A stretch of 64,000 nt of DNA from Qipengyuania vulgaris. Lineage in GTDB: Bacteria > Pseudomonadota > Alphaproteobacteria > Sphingomonadales > Sphingomonadaceae. The translations under genes and the position numbers were made by a program. How positions within the stretch are numbered: position 1 is the first letter of the stretch; the number at the start of each line of letters is the position of its first letter. The notes beneath the pieces are model-generated. The model was not told where the DNA came from and did no database searches. It was given only the letters and a program-made list of their open reading frames with translations. The stretch is taken from NCBI GenBank assembly GCA_000756795.1, contig CCSI01000003.1, positions 1 to 64,000 on the forward strand, given 5' to 3'. This document shows, in pieces, positions 19,048 to 27,507 of the stretch.

Positions 19048-20791
19048 TCTGGGCCTCCGGAATGAGAGGGGTAATCGCGGAGATATCGATATCGCGCGTA
19101 TCGTCCGGTCGAACACCAATGAGCGGCCCGATACGTGGAACGAGCCGGCCCACGATTGGTGCCGCGTTCCATGCTGCGGTGCGCTGGTACGAGCTGGCGA
19201 GCGTGCCCTTGGGTTCGTCGAGCATGGCGATGACGACATAGCGCGGCCGGTCCATCGGGAATGCGGCTGCAAAGGTAGAAACCAACGCGGTGCGACGATA
19301 GCCGGCCTTGCCGCCCGGCTTTTCGGCCGAGCCGGTCTTGCCGCCTACGCGGTAGCCGGCCGCATCGGCATTGCGGCCTGTCCCGTAAATCGCGATCGCG
19401 CGCATCATCTGGCGCATGCGGCTGGAAGTCGAAGCCTTGAAGACGCGGCGCCCCTTGGGCGCTTCGCCCGGACCAAGCTTCTTGAGCGTGGCGGGGCGAT
19501 AGACACCGCCATTGACCATCGCCGCATAGGCGCTGGCGAGGTGCAGCGGAGTAACCGCGATACCGTGGCCGAAGCCGACCGTCATATTGGTGAGACGCGC
19601 CCATTTGTCGCCCGGCCACAGCGGGAAGCCCTTGGCAGGCAGTTCGATTTCCGGACGGCCGTTCATACCCAAATCTATCATGTACTGGCGCATGCGTTCC
19701 GGACCCACCTCATCGGCAATCCGCGCGGTCGTCGTGTTCGACGAGTGGATAAGCGTTTCGACGGCGTTGAGGTCGTCACCCATCGCGTGGCTGTCACGAA
19801 TAGTGAAACGCCCGACCTTGACGGGCGAAGCATCGAAGCGGCGTCCGAGGTCGCGGATGGTCCCGTTGTCGATGGCGGCAGCAACGGTGAGCGGCTTAAA
19901 AGTCGAGCCGAGTTCGTAGACCTGGTTGGTCACCCGGTTGAACATCAGCTTCTGCCCTTCGGCATCAATCTTGTTCGGGTCGAACTCCGGCAGCGAAGCG
20001 AGAGCCAGCACCTCGCCGGTATCGACATCAAGCACGATGCCCGCGCCGCCCTGAGCCTGCGTCAGCTTCATGCCTCGGCGCAATTCGTCTTCGAGCGCGC
20101 CCTGCACGCGGACATCGATGGACAGCGCCACCGGCGTACCGCGCGTGAGCGGGCTGGAAAGATGCTCGTCGAACACCTGCTCCATGCCGACGCGGCCCGT
20201 TCCGTCGGCTGCGACATAGCCGAGCACGTGGGCAGCCATCTGCCCTTGCGGGTAGTGACGGTCTTCTTCCATCGGCATTTCGAGCGCCAATTCGCCGAGT
20301 TCCTGCACTTGGTTGGCTTCTTCCGGCAGCAGGCGCTTACGGATGTAGAAGCCCTTGCCCTTGGCGAGGCGAGCAGCCGTGTCCTTCTCGTCGAGGTCGG
20401 AGAAAATGACCTTCAGCTTTGCGGCAACCTCTTCCGGCGCAGCCACCAGCGGCACTTCGCCCTCGCCCATCGCCTGGGGATTGAACCACAGGGCATAGGC
20501 AGGGAAGGCGCGCGCCATGGGCACGCCGTTGCGGTCGACGATTTCGCCGCGGTCGGGCAGCAGCGCCGCTTCGAGCGAGGTTGCGCGCGCGCCCTCGCCG
20601 TCGGCACCGAGATAGACGATACGGCTCACCGCCATCAGGGCGACGAGTGCGAAACCAAGGGCAATCCACAAGACGCGCCAGCGCGCGAGGTCGAGCGACT
20701 TCTGGCGAATGCTGACGAGTTGCACCCGCCCGCTCGCCATCGCCATGCTAACCGCTCCCGGTCCACCGTGGAGAGCGGAGAATGCGTTCAC
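19034..20791 (-). CDS. ftsI: Peptidoglycan D,D-transpeptidase FtsI (PBP3)
   Basis: 585 aa, class B penicillin-binding protein that crosslinks septal peptidoglycan with FtsW. One N-terminal transmembrane segment (ALGFALVALMAVSRI) is followed by the pedestal domain. The transpeptidase catalytic motifs are SxxK in ELGSTFKPLT, SxN in HSSNTTTA and KTG in GGKTGSAEKPGG. The start is a GTG at 20791 overlapping the ftsL stop, with GAGG about eight bases upstream; ATGs at 20746 and 20740 would still keep the membrane segment. Confidence 0.96.
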   Translation of the reverse strand: MNAFSALHGGPGAVSMAMASGRVQLVSIRQKSLDLARWRVLWIALGFALVALMAVSRIVYLGADGEGARATSLEAALLPDRGEIVDRNGVPMARAFPAYALWFNPQAMGEGEVPLVAAPEEVAAKLKVIFSDLDEKDTAARLAKGKGFYIRKRLLPEEANQVQELGELALEMPMEEDRHYPQGQMAAHVLGYVAADGTGRVGMEQVFDEHLSSPLTRGTPVALSIDVRVQGALEDELRRGMKLTQAQGGAGIVLDVDTGEVLALASLPEFDPNKIDAEGQKLMFNRVTNQVYELGSTFKPLTVAAAIDNGTIRDLGRRFDASPVKVGRFTIRDSHAMGDDLNAVETLIHSSNTTTARIADEVGPERMRQYMIDLGMNGRPEIELPAKGFPLWPGDKWARLTNMTVGFGHGIAVTPLHLASAYAAMVNGGVYRPATLKKLGPGEAPKGRRVFKASTSSRMRQMMRAIAIYGTGRNADAAGYRVGGKTGSAEKPGGKAGYRRTALVSTFAAAFPMDRPRYVVIAMLDEPKGTLASSYQRTAAWNAAPIVGRLVPRIGPLIGVRPDDTRDIDISAITPLIPEAQNEAE

Positions 20792-21309
20792 CGGGCAGCC
20801 TCGGCCAGGGCGACGGAGGATGCCGCAGGGCGCGCGAGGCGTTGAGCAAGGCTGGAGGCAAGCTGGCGGGTCGGCTCTTCGGCGCTGACTGCAGCCACTG
20901 TCACCGTTTCACCTGCGTCATCGCTATCGAGCCAGTCGCCGAAGAGGCTGTCATCCTCGAGAGGACCGGTATCGGCCTTGGCCACGCGGATCATTTCGGG
21001 CGCGTCCATGCCGCGCGGCGTACCGAGTGCAGCAAGCTGGCGCTCGTGCTCGACATATTGGTCTGCGCGCGGGGCATCATAGCCGAATTCGACCTGGTTC
21101 CATGCCGCAAGCTGCGCCTGGCTGGCGCGGGTCTGGAATTCGGTTTCCAGCATCAGCTTCGATTTTTCCGCCGCGATAATCTGGCGCTCGAGCAAGCGCA
21201 CCTCGCTCTTCACTGCATTCACGCGGAACGTCAGCGCGAGGAAGATGGCGACACTCAGGCCCATCACCAGCAGCCAGCCGATTTGTCGGATGCGCGATGT
21301 CTGGGCCAT
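20788..21309 (-). CDS. ftsL: Cell division protein FtsL with extended C-terminus
   Basis: 173 aa bitopic protein. A single transmembrane segment (IGWLLVMGLSVAIFLALTF, ~10-29) is followed by a short periplasmic coiled-coil (VKSEVRLLERQIIAAEK). This layout and the position between rsmH and ftsI identify FtsL, part of the FtsQLB complex. It is longer than E. coli FtsL (121 aa). The extra ~75 residues are acidic then Ala-rich, probably disordered. The ATG overlaps the rsmH stop codon (TAATG). Confidence 0.85.
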   Translation of the reverse strand: MAQTSRIRQIGWLLVMGLSVAIFLALTFRVNAVKSEVRLLERQIIAAEKSKLMLETEFQTRASQAQLAAWNQVEFGYDAPRADQYVEHERQLAALGTPRGMDAPEMIRVAKADTGPLEDDSLFGDWLDSDDAGETVTVAAVSAEEPTRQLASSLAQRLARPAASSVALAEAAR

Positions 21310-22247
21310 TATGCGGCCTCCCTTGCCGGTGTCGAGGTACGGGTCGCGTGGCGCAGCACCGAGGAGCGCGCACGCGGGTTGCGGTCAATCTCTGCCACGC
21401 CGGGCTTGATTGCCTTGGAAACTTTCGAAAAAACCGGATCGTCTTCGGCCACCATGGGGACGTGACGCGAAGCACTCGGGGTTGAGGATGCCTCGCGCAG
21501 GAAGCGCTTGACGATCCGGTCTTCGAGGCTGTGAAAGCTGACCACGGCAAGGCGGCCCCCTTCACGCAACAGGTGTTCGGCTGCCGACAACCCTTGGGAC
21601 AGTTCGTCGAGTTCGCCGTTCACGTGAATTCTGATGGCCTGGAAGGTCCGCGTAGCGGGGTCCTTCTTGTCATGCGGCTTGTGACCAAGAGCCTTGCGCA
21701 CAACACGTGCCAGTTCGCCGGTCGTTGCCAGCGGGCGCGCAGCCACGATGGCGCGCGCAACGCGGCGCGACTGGCGCTCCTCGCCATATTGGTAGATGAC
21801 ATCGGCAATAGTGCTTTCCTCGGCGGTGTTGAGGAAATCGGCCGCGCTTTCGCCGTCTTGGCTCATGCGCATGTCGAGCGGCCCATCGGAGGAGAACGCA
21901 AAGCCGCGCTCCGCCTGGTCGAGCTGCATCGAGGAGACGCCGATATCCATCACCACGCCGTCGACGCGCTCCACACCAGCGGCGCGCGTGACGTCCAGCA
22001 TCTCTGAAAAGCGATGCGGATGAAGGATAAGGCGGGGCGGAGTTTGCTCCGTCTCCCGCCAGTTGCGACCCGCTGCAATGGCATCGGGGTCCCTGTCGAA
22101 AGCATGTACCGTCGCGCCGCGTTCGAGCAGCGCACGCGTATAACCGCCCGCACCGAAGGTAGCGTCGATGAGGACGTCACCCGGCTGCGGGTCGAGCGCT
22201 TCGATGACCTCGTCGAGCAGGACGGGGATGTGCGGCGCGCCGGTCAT
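21309..22247 (-). CDS. rsmH: 16S rRNA (cytosine(1402)-N(4))-methyltransferase
   Basis: 312 aa SAM-dependent methyltransferase (formerly MraW) acting on C1402 in the ribosomal decoding site. [13 protein letters not shown] is the family N-terminus, [15 protein letters not shown] the SAM motif, and [19 protein letters not shown] and [16 protein letters not shown] are strong signatures. The start overlaps the mraZ stop region (22244-22247). Confidence 0.97.
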   Translation of the reverse strand: MTGAPHIPVLLDEVIEALDPQPGDVLIDATFGAGGYTRALLERGATVHAFDRDPDAIAAGRNWRETEQTPPRLILHPHRFSEMLDVTRAAGVERVDGVVMDIGVSSMQLDQAERGFAFSSDGPLDMRMSQDGESAADFLNTAEESTIADVIYQYGEERQSRRVARAIVAARPLATTGELARVVRKALGHKPHDKKDPATRTFQAIRIHVNGELDELSQGLSAAEHLLREGGRLAVVSFHSLEDRIVKRFLREASSTPSASRHVPMVAEDDPVFSKVSKAIKPGVAEIDRNPRARSSVLRHATRTSTPAREAA

Positions 22248-22729
22248 TTGCCTTTCGCCTTGGCATCGGCGAGCAGGCTTTCGCAGGCCGCCTTGGCGCT
22301 AGCCCAGTCGTCGCCCATTTCCGCGAGCTGTTCCGGGTTCCACAGCGTGAAGAAGCGGCCACCGCCCTGGAAGTAGAGGCCGTCCTCGATCTTGCCGAGG
22401 GTGCGCAGGTGTTCGGGCATGACGAAGCGACCGCTATCGTCGAAGGGCATCTCGACAAAGCCGAAGAGCTGGCTGGCGCGGGTGTCGCGATCGAAATCCT
22501 TGCCGACGCGCACGGCGATTTCCTCTTCGCGGTCGAGCTGGGCTTCCAGCTCTTCCTTGCGGCTGAGACCGAAGCCGACGAGGCAATTCCACGTGGGGTG
22601 CTTCATGAGGCAGAGGACGCGGCCGTCGGAGCTTTCCTTCACGGCTTTGCGGAAGAGCGGCGGAAGCACAAAGCGGCCCTTATCGCCCGCAGGCGAGTAA
22701 GCTTGTCCGCTGTACCCTCCGAATTGCAC
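22244..22729 (-). CDS. mraZ: Transcriptional regulator / division protein MraZ
   Basis: 161 aa, first gene of the dcw cluster. MraZ forms a ring of AbrB-like domains and binds repeated boxes upstream of its own gene, repressing the cluster in E. coli. Two SpoVT/AbrB-like units are visible: [19 protein letters not shown] and [19 protein letters not shown]. The start is uncertain. The GTG at 22729 has GGGGA at good spacing and matches the family N-terminus; GTG at 22756 or ATG at 22846 would add a poorly conserved leader. Candidate binding boxes lie upstream. Confidence 0.9.
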   Translation of the reverse strand: MQFGGYSGQAYSPAGDKGRFVLPPLFRKAVKESSDGRVLCLMKHPTWNCLVGFGLSRKEELEAQLDREEEIAVRVGKDFDRDTRASQLFGFVEMPFDDSGRFVMPEHLRTLGKIEDGLYFQGGGRFFTLWNPEQLAEMGDDWASAKAACESLLADAKAKGK

Positions 22730-22870
22730 TTCCCTGTCCCCAATTGGCGTTTTCACCTCTCCGCCGGACACACCTCCCCCGTCCGCAAAAGCGCGAGCTT
22801 TCGCGGCGCGCCTCGCGTTGAGCGGTGCGCGCAAAGACACTGGCATGTCCGATGTCGTGATGATTTATCG

Positions 22871-22915
22871 CGGGAGACGCGGGGATGGAAGGGAAAATTG
22901 CGGGATTTTACGGGA
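22871..22915. promoter_or_regulatory. Array of five 10-bp-phased GGG(A) boxes upstream of mraZ
   Basis: On the plus strand, boxes starting at 22871, 22881, 22891, 22901 and 22911 read CGGGA, GGGGA, GGGAA, CGGGA and CGGGA, each exactly ten bases after the last. Known MraZ operators in gammaproteobacteria are TGGGN direct repeats with five-base spacers, which is the same 10-bp period. These are therefore probable MraZ boxes with a C or G in place of the T. Confidence 0.7.
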
Positions 22916-23087
22916 TTAACCTGCAAACCACTGATTTATCTATATATTTAATCTCGCAATTCTGTTGATATCCTTAACAGAGTGTAACGCTAGCCTACGG
23001 AAAACCCACGGGAATCAGGGGCCGTCCCGTGCCACCCCCGGTCGAGTCCCGCGTTTTCCCGTATCGAGTCCCGTGATTTCCCGTGTG
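22916..23087 (-). promoter_or_regulatory. AT-rich mraZ promoter region and second box array
   Basis: The whole spacer from 22730 to 23087 has no gene. 22730-22870 shows nothing clear beyond a possible mraZ leader. 22916-22990 is strikingly AT-rich for this genome (TATATATTTAATC) and is the likely mraZ promoter, although no confident -35/-10 pair can be assigned. On the plus strand TCCCG occurs at 23025, 23047, 23057, 23069 and 23079, that is CGGGA on the mraZ strand, with 22, 10, 12 and 10 base steps. A weak hairpin, CACGGGA/TCCCGTG (23007-23013, 23025-23031), may end the upstream lipoprotein transcript. Confidence 0.5.
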
Positions 23088-23867
23088 CTACCGGGCAGGA
23101 AGCGGAACGAGCGGATCGAGCAGCCTCCAGAGCGCCGTCTTGCGTTCTTCCGGCACAGGTTCGTCGCCTTCCCAATCGAGCAGCGCGGCATCGGCGAAAA
23201 GATAAGCCTCGCCCTCTCCGTTGACGCATTGGGCGATGAGACCGTCTTCGAGCGATGTGCAGCGCCGCGATGGTTCGCCCGTGTCCCTTGCTTCGAAACG
23301 GCCAGCTAGATTGACGGGAAAGTCCACGCCCGATTGACGCAGCACGCGCTCGCCTTCCGGCTGGCTTTCATCGAACAAGAGCTCGATCCCCAGCCGCTGG
23401 AAGATGGGCGAGAGCAGGACCACATCCTGCGGTCGGCGACGGTCGCCGATGCCGAAGTCCGAATGCCGCGTCAGCATGGGGTCGGCGAAGATGACCGCCC
23501 TCCCCCCGTTAGCCAAATATTGGTCGAAAGAAACATTCTCCGACGGAGCGAGCGGGCGCGGCTGGGCGAGGAGCACGCGGTCCAGCCCTTCCAGCGCTTC
23601 GGGCTCGAGCGTGTCGAGCGGGACGATTTCGAACTTCGTTTCCAGCTCAATGCGGACCCAGTCGGTCTCGGCCTCGCTGTTCAGCATGGAGGTGATGTCA
23701 CCTCCCTCGCCCCAATAGATGGGGAGCGTGGTAAAGAGGCCGAGTTTCGGCTTGGCCACCTGCACTTCCGCGACCTCGGGCTGCTCGGGCGCCGTGCTGC
23801 CGTTGCAGGCAGCCAAAAGGCCAAGCGATGCGGCGAGCAGCAGTTTACTGCTGGGGCGGCGGGGCAT
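23088..23867 (-). CDS. Lipoprotein resembling GldG/IFT52-type ABC auxiliary component
   Basis: 259 aa. The signal peptide has lipobox LLAAC (Cys ~21). The mature part reads KLGLFTTLPIYWGEGGD, then a region with YLANGGRAVIFADP. These resemble the extracytoplasmic domain of gliding-type (GldG/IFT52-like, DUF4350-related) ABC-system accessory proteins, a tentative family call. No ATPase or permease is adjacent. The ATG at 23867 overlaps the preceding gene by 23 bases, so the two are probably co-translated. It ends just before the mraZ operator region. Confidence 0.6.
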   Translation of the reverse strand: MPRRPSSKLLLAASLGLLAACNGSTAPEQPEVAEVQVAKPKLGLFTTLPIYWGEGGDITSMLNSEAETDWVRIELETKFEIVPLDTLEPEALEGLDRVLLAQPRPLAPSENVSFDQYLANGGRAVIFADPMLTRHSDFGIGDRRRPQDVVLLSPIFQRLGIELLFDESQPEGERVLRQSGVDFPVNLAGRFEARDTGEPSRRCTSLEDGLIAQCVNGEGEAYLFADAALLDWEGDEPVPEERKTALWRLLDPLVPLPAR

Positions 23868-24222
23868 CTTGCGGGCCCTGTTCGGGGACGACGGCGGGCG
23901 ATTGGGTCGGCGCCGGAGCGTCCGGCAGGTCGGGTACAACGCCGGCATCGACCAGCGGGTCCTGTTGGGTGGGCGCAGCCGTCGGCTCGGTGGTCGGAGC
24001 TGCTCCGGGCACGGATGCCGCATCCACCTCGCGCGTGCGGTCCTGGATGAGGCTGGCCAGCCCCACCAGCAGCACCATCAGCACCACCCCTCCGATGCCG
24101 ATTTGCAGGCGCTGCACCGACTGGGCGCGCGTGCCCGCCAGTGGGACATCGGAAGCCTCGCCCAATCCGGGCGTGCTGCGGGTCAGGTCGAAAGAACGCG
24201 GCATGCCGGGAATCTTGGGCAC
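23845..24222 (-). CDS. Single-pass membrane protein with Pro/Ala-rich tail, unknown function
   Basis: 125 aa from the GTG at 24222 (ATG at 24204 is an alternative). A cytoplasmic start containing MPRSFDLTRSTPG is followed by one transmembrane segment (IGIGGVVLMVLLVGLASLI) and a periplasmic tail dominated by Pro, Ala, Thr and Gln, ending DAPPPQQ. No catalytic domain is seen. It lies 14 bases after cysK and overlaps the lipoprotein gene that follows, which suggests the two form a pair at the inner membrane. Confidence 0.65.
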   Translation of the reverse strand: MPKIPGMPRSFDLTRSTPGLGEASDVPLAGTRAQSVQRLQIGIGGVVLMVLLVGLASLIQDRTREVDAASVPGAAPTTEPTAAPTQQDPLVDAGVVPDLPDAPAPTQSPAVVPEQGPQDAPPPQQ

Positions 24223-24236
24223 TGTCCGCGCTCCCG

Positions 24237-25253
24237 TCAATGTTTGTCGGAGAGCCAGTCGAACACCGGCAGGCCCTTCGCCTCCAGCCATTCGGGATTG
24301 TAGAGCGTCGAGAGATAGCGGAAACCCGTGTCGCAAAGGATAGTCGCAACGCGCACATCCTTGCGGCCTTCGGCCACCAGCTGCTTACCCAGCTCGACCG
24401 CGCCCGCGACATTGATGCCGCTCGACAGGCCGAGGCATAGCCCCTCTTCGCGCAGCAAGCGGGCGACCCAATCAAGGCCGGTTTCGTCCGAAATGCAATA
24501 TTGCGTATCGATTGGCGCGCCTTCGAGGTTGCCGGTGATGCGGCCTTGCCCGATGCCCTCGGCCACCGAAGAGCCTTCGCCCTTCAACTCGCCGTTCGCA
24601 TAATAATTGAATAGCGCCGCGCCATGCGGGTCGGTCAGCGCGATGACGACATTTTCATCGAATTCCTTGAGCCCCATGCCGACGCCAGCAATCGTGCCGC
24701 CGGTACCCGCCGCGCAGGTGAAGCCGTCGATACGGCCGTCCATCTGCTGCCAGATTTCTTTCGCCGTGCCCTCGATATGCGCCTTGCGGTTGGCGGTGTT
24801 GTCGAACTGGCCCGCCCAGATGGCGCCGTCGATTTCCTCGGCCATGCGGCGCGAAACGTGCTGGAAGTGGTTGGGGTCGGCATATTTGGTCGGCGCGACC
24901 GTCACCAGCTCGGCCCCGAGCGCGCGCAAGGTCTGCATCTTCTCGCGGCTCTGGTTGTCGGGCATGACGATGATGGTGCGATAGCCAAGCGCATTGGCGA
25001 CCAGCGCGATACCGATCCCGGTGTTGCCCGCCGTGCCTTCGACGACCGTCCCTCCCGGCTTCAATTCGCCGCGCGCTTCTGCATCACGGATGATGTAAAG
25101 CGCCGCGCGGTCCTTCACGCTGGCGCCAGGATTGGCGAATTCGCACTTGCCGTAGATATCGCAGCCAGCCTCCGCGCTCGGCCCTTCGAGACGGACGAGC
25201 GGCGTGTTGCCGATAAGGTCGAGCGTGTGCCCGGTAACGGTATGATGAGTCAT
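24237..25253 (-). CDS. Cysteine synthase A (O-acetylserine sulfhydrylase-type)
   Basis: 338 aa PLP enzyme of fold type II. It would make L-cysteine from O-acetylserine and sulfide. LIGNTPLVRLEG and NPGASVKDRAALYII (PLP lysine in SVKDR) open the domain. EGTAGNTGIGIALVANALG is the substrate loop and AAGTGGTIAGVGMGLKE the phosphate-binding loop. The start MTHHTVTGHT at 25253 is chosen because upstream residues are not conserved. Some members of this clade prefer other sulfur donors, so the exact substrate is not certain. It follows the ferredoxin gene in the same direction. Confidence 0.88.
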   Translation of the reverse strand: MTHHTVTGHTLDLIGNTPLVRLEGPSAEAGCDIYGKCEFANPGASVKDRAALYIIRDAEARGELKPGGTVVEGTAGNTGIGIALVANALGYRTIIVMPDNQSREKMQTLRALGAELVTVAPTKYADPNHFQHVSRRMAEEIDGAIWAGQFDNTANRKAHIEGTAKEIWQQMDGRIDGFTCAAGTGGTIAGVGMGLKEFDENVVIALTDPHGAALFNYYANGELKGEGSSVAEGIGQGRITGNLEGAPIDTQYCISDETGLDWVARLLREEGLCLGLSSGINVAGAVELGKQLVAEGRKDVRVATILCDTGFRYLSTLYNPEWLEAKGLPVFDWLSDKH

Positions 25254-25295
25254 GCTGGCGGAGGTAGGCGCGAGGCCACCTGCGCGCAAACAACA

Positions 25296-25613
25296 TCAAT
25301 CTTCAGGGGCGATAGTAACCTTCAGCCCGTCGAGGTCGCCGGTGAAGGGAATCTGGCACGACAGGCGCGAGGTTTCGACGCGGTGGTCGGAGGATTCCAG
25401 AAGGTCGTCCTCGTCTTCGCTCATCGCGGGCAGTTTGTCGGTGAACGCGGGGTCCACATGCACGTGGCAGGTCGCGCAGGAGCAGCAGCCGCCGCACAGC
25501 GCGAGCAATTCGTCGAAGCCGTTGTCGCGAATGGCTTCCATCACGGTCAGGCCGTCCTCGACAGCGATTTCGGAAGTTTCGCCTTCGCGGGTGGTGACGA
25601 TCAGCTTGGGCAT
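25296..25613 (-). CDS. 2Fe-2S ferredoxin (adrenodoxin/putidaredoxin type)
   Basis: 105 aa, small electron carrier. The cluster ligands are seen in [17 protein letters not shown] plus a downstream Cys in SRLSCQIPF, the C-x5-C-x2-C...C layout of vertebrate-type ferredoxins. [12 protein letters not shown] is the usual first strand. There are two adjacent ATG codons (25616 and 25613) with AGGA upstream. It could serve a P450 or Fe-S assembly; no partner reductase is nearby. It is divergent from the DNA glycosylase gene. Confidence 0.9.
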   Translation of the reverse strand: MPKLIVTTREGETSEIAVEDGLTVMEAIRDNGFDELLALCGGCCSCATCHVHVDPAFTDKLPAMSEDEDDLLESSDHRVETSRLSCQIPFTGDLDGLKVTIAPED

Positions 25614-25700
25614 CATTGCATCCTGTATTGCCTTGCCCGCCGCGCGGGCCCTATGCGAGGCGCTGCTATTCAATGCGGCAAAGGAAGGCAAGCCAAAGCC

Positions 25701-26318
25701 ATGGGTCTCACCAATGCGCAGCTACGCGAGCACCTCGATGCGGTGGCGGCAGAAGACCCGGTCGTGGCCGGAGCCATCGCCCGCGTCGGCTATCCCGAAG
25801 AACGCATTCGCCCGACCGGCTATCGCACGCTGCTGCGCACCATCGTGGGGCAGCAGGTCAGCGTCGCAGCTGCCGCATCCGTATGGCGCAAGCTGGAGGC
25901 GGAACTGGGCGAGGATATGCATGCCCATGAACTGCTCGCCCGCGATTTCGACACCTTGCGCGCCTGCGGGTTGTCGCGCCAGAAACAGAGTTATGCTCGC
26001 AGCCTGTGCGAGCTGGTGGACGGCGGCGAACTCGACCTCGAGAACCTGCCGCAAGACGACGAAGAGGCCATAGCCGAACTCACCCGCATCAAGGGTATCG
26101 GGCGCTGGTCGGCGGAAATCTATTTGATCTTCGCCGAGGGCCGCCCCGACATCTGGCCTGCCGGCGACCTTGCAGTGCAGGCGGCATGCGGCAAGATGCT
26201 CGACCTTGCCGAGCGTCCGAGCGAGAAAGAAACACGCGCCTTGGCCGAAAATTGGAGGCCCTATCGCGGGGCCATGGCTATCTTCACCTGGCATGCCTAT
26301 GCCGACCCGGCATTGTAA
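25701..26318 (+). CDS. DNA-3-methyladenine glycosylase II (AlkA-type HhH-GPD)
   Basis: 205 aa. Excises alkylated bases from DNA. The helix-hairpin-helix is [16 protein letters not shown] and the catalytic aspartate lies in [31 protein letters not shown] is the typical first helix pair. It lacks the N-terminal beta domain of E. coli AlkA, as in the shorter family members. The ATG at 25701 is chosen because the long open frame upstream is the shadow of cysK. It is followed 16 bases later by the SDR gene. Confidence 0.9.
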   Translation: MGLTNAQLREHLDAVAAEDPVVAGAIARVGYPEERIRPTGYRTLLRTIVGQQVSVAAAASVWRKLEAELGEDMHAHELLARDFDTLRACGLSRQKQSYARSLCELVDGGELDLENLPQDDEEAIAELTRIKGIGRWSAEIYLIFAEGRPDIWPAGDLAVQAACGKMLDLAERPSEKETRALAENWRPYRGAMAIFTWHAYADPAL

Positions 26319-26334
26319 ACGGAAGAGGGAATAC

Positions 26335-27141
26335 ATGAGCACGCGCAAGGCAATCTTCGTCACCGGCGGTGCATCGGGCATCGGCCGCGAAATCGCGCTC
26401 TATTTCGCCGCGCGCGGCTGGTTCGTCGGCCTTGGCGATATCGACGAAGCGGGCATGCGCGAAACGCTTTCGCTGATGGGCGAAGGAAACGGTTTCCAGT
26501 ACAAGTTCGACGTACGCGAGCGCGGGGAATGGGACGAGGCGCTTGCCGCATTTGCTGATGCCGCAGGAGGCCGCATCGACGTTCTCGCCAACAATGCCGG
26601 CATCCCCTTGGGCGGCGCGTTGGAGGAGAATAGCGTCGCCGAAATCGAGCGCTGCCTCGACATCAATCTGAAGGGCGTGTTGTTCGGCGCGCAGGCTGCC
26701 TATCCATGGCTCAAGAAGAGCGCGCCCGGCTCCTGCCTGCTCAACACGGCAAGCGCGGCGGGTATCTATGGAACGCCGGGCGCAAGCGTCTATTCGGCGA
26801 CCAAGTTCGGCGTGCGCGCCATCACCGAGAGCCTCGATGGCGAATGGGCGGATGACGGCATCAAGGTGCGCTCCATCATGCCAAGCTTCATCGACACCCC
26901 GCTGCTCGACCACAACCCTAACGCCAAGAGCAACGAGGACATCCGCACCCGTGTGACCGAGGCAGGCCTCGAAATCACTCCGGTCAGGGAAGTCGCGCAG
27001 GCAGCTTGGGACGCAGTGCACCGCGACAAGCTCCACACCACGGTCGGAAAGACCGCAAAGAGCCTCGCCTTCGGCGCGCGCTGGCTGCCCGGCAAGGTCC
27101 GCAAGCAGACCCGCGCTTCGGCTCGGCCGCTGGGGAAGTAA
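26335..27141 (+). CDS. Short-chain dehydrogenase/reductase (SDR)
   Basis: 268 aa classical SDR using NAD(P)H. FVTGGASGIGREIALYF is the cofactor motif, ANNAGIPLGG the NNAG motif, a Ser follows in LLNTASAAGIYG, and YSATKFGVRAI carries the catalytic Tyr and Lys. The acidic residue in GDIDEAG after beta-2 favours NAD. The substrate is not identifiable. The basic C-terminal extension (VRKQTRASARPLGK) is unusual and may touch membrane or nucleic acid. It ends three bases before the convergent pterin dehydratase. Confidence 0.9.
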   Translation: MSTRKAIFVTGGASGIGREIALYFAARGWFVGLGDIDEAGMRETLSLMGEGNGFQYKFDVRERGEWDEALAAFADAAGGRIDVLANNAGIPLGGALEENSVAEIERCLDINLKGVLFGAQAAYPWLKKSAPGSCLLNTASAAGIYGTPGASVYSATKFGVRAITESLDGEWADDGIKVRSIMPSFIDTPLLDHNPNAKSNEDIRTRVTEAGLEITPVREVAQAAWDAVHRDKLHTTVGKTAKSLAFGARWLPGKVRKQTRASARPLGK

Positions 27142-27144
27142 ACG

Positions 27145-27435
27145 CTAGACCAGCTTGTCGATCTTCTTCGCCATGTTGACGTCGCGCAGCGAAAGGCCGC
27201 CCGCGTCATGCGTGGTCAGGGCAATCTCGACCTTGTTGTAAACGTTGAACCACTCGGGATGATGGTCGCGCTTTTCGGCGATGATGGCGATGCGCGTCAT
27301 GAAGGCAAAGGCTTCGGCGAAATCGGCGAATTCGAACTTGCGCTCGATGGCCTTGCCGTCGCGGGCCAGCGACCACTCGGGGAGGGCCCGCAGCCAGGTG
27401 TCGCGTTCTTCTTCGGTCAATTGCTCGACGGGCAT
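27145..27435 (-). CDS. 4a-hydroxytetrahydrobiopterin dehydratase (PCD/DCoH-like)
   Basis: 96 aa, dehydrates 4a-carbinolamine pterins after aromatic hydroxylase turnover. The motif [19 protein letters not shown] contains the two catalytic histidines, and [10 protein letters not shown] carries the third. The length is normal for the family. No phenylalanine hydroxylase is next to it, so it may act on molybdopterin or other pterins, as proposed for PCD-like proteins in many bacteria. It is convergent with the SDR and divergent from ccmA. Confidence 0.93.
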   Translation of the reverse strand: MPVEQLTEEERDTWLRALPEWSLARDGKAIERKFEFADFAEAFAFMTRIAIIAEKRDHHPEWFNVYNKVEIALTTHDAGGLSLRDVNMAKKIDKLV

Positions 27436-27507
27436 TTGTGCGAATCCTTGTGTTGCGTGTCCGGCCCTGCTTGTGGGCCTGTCGCCTTTTGCCTATCGCT
27501 GCCTCCC

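Noticed and set aside
24624..26318. 564-codon plus-strand frame ending in the DNA glycosylase
   Set aside because: Its first half is antisense to cysK and the ferredoxin gene. Only the part from ATG 25701 has the glycosylase fold.
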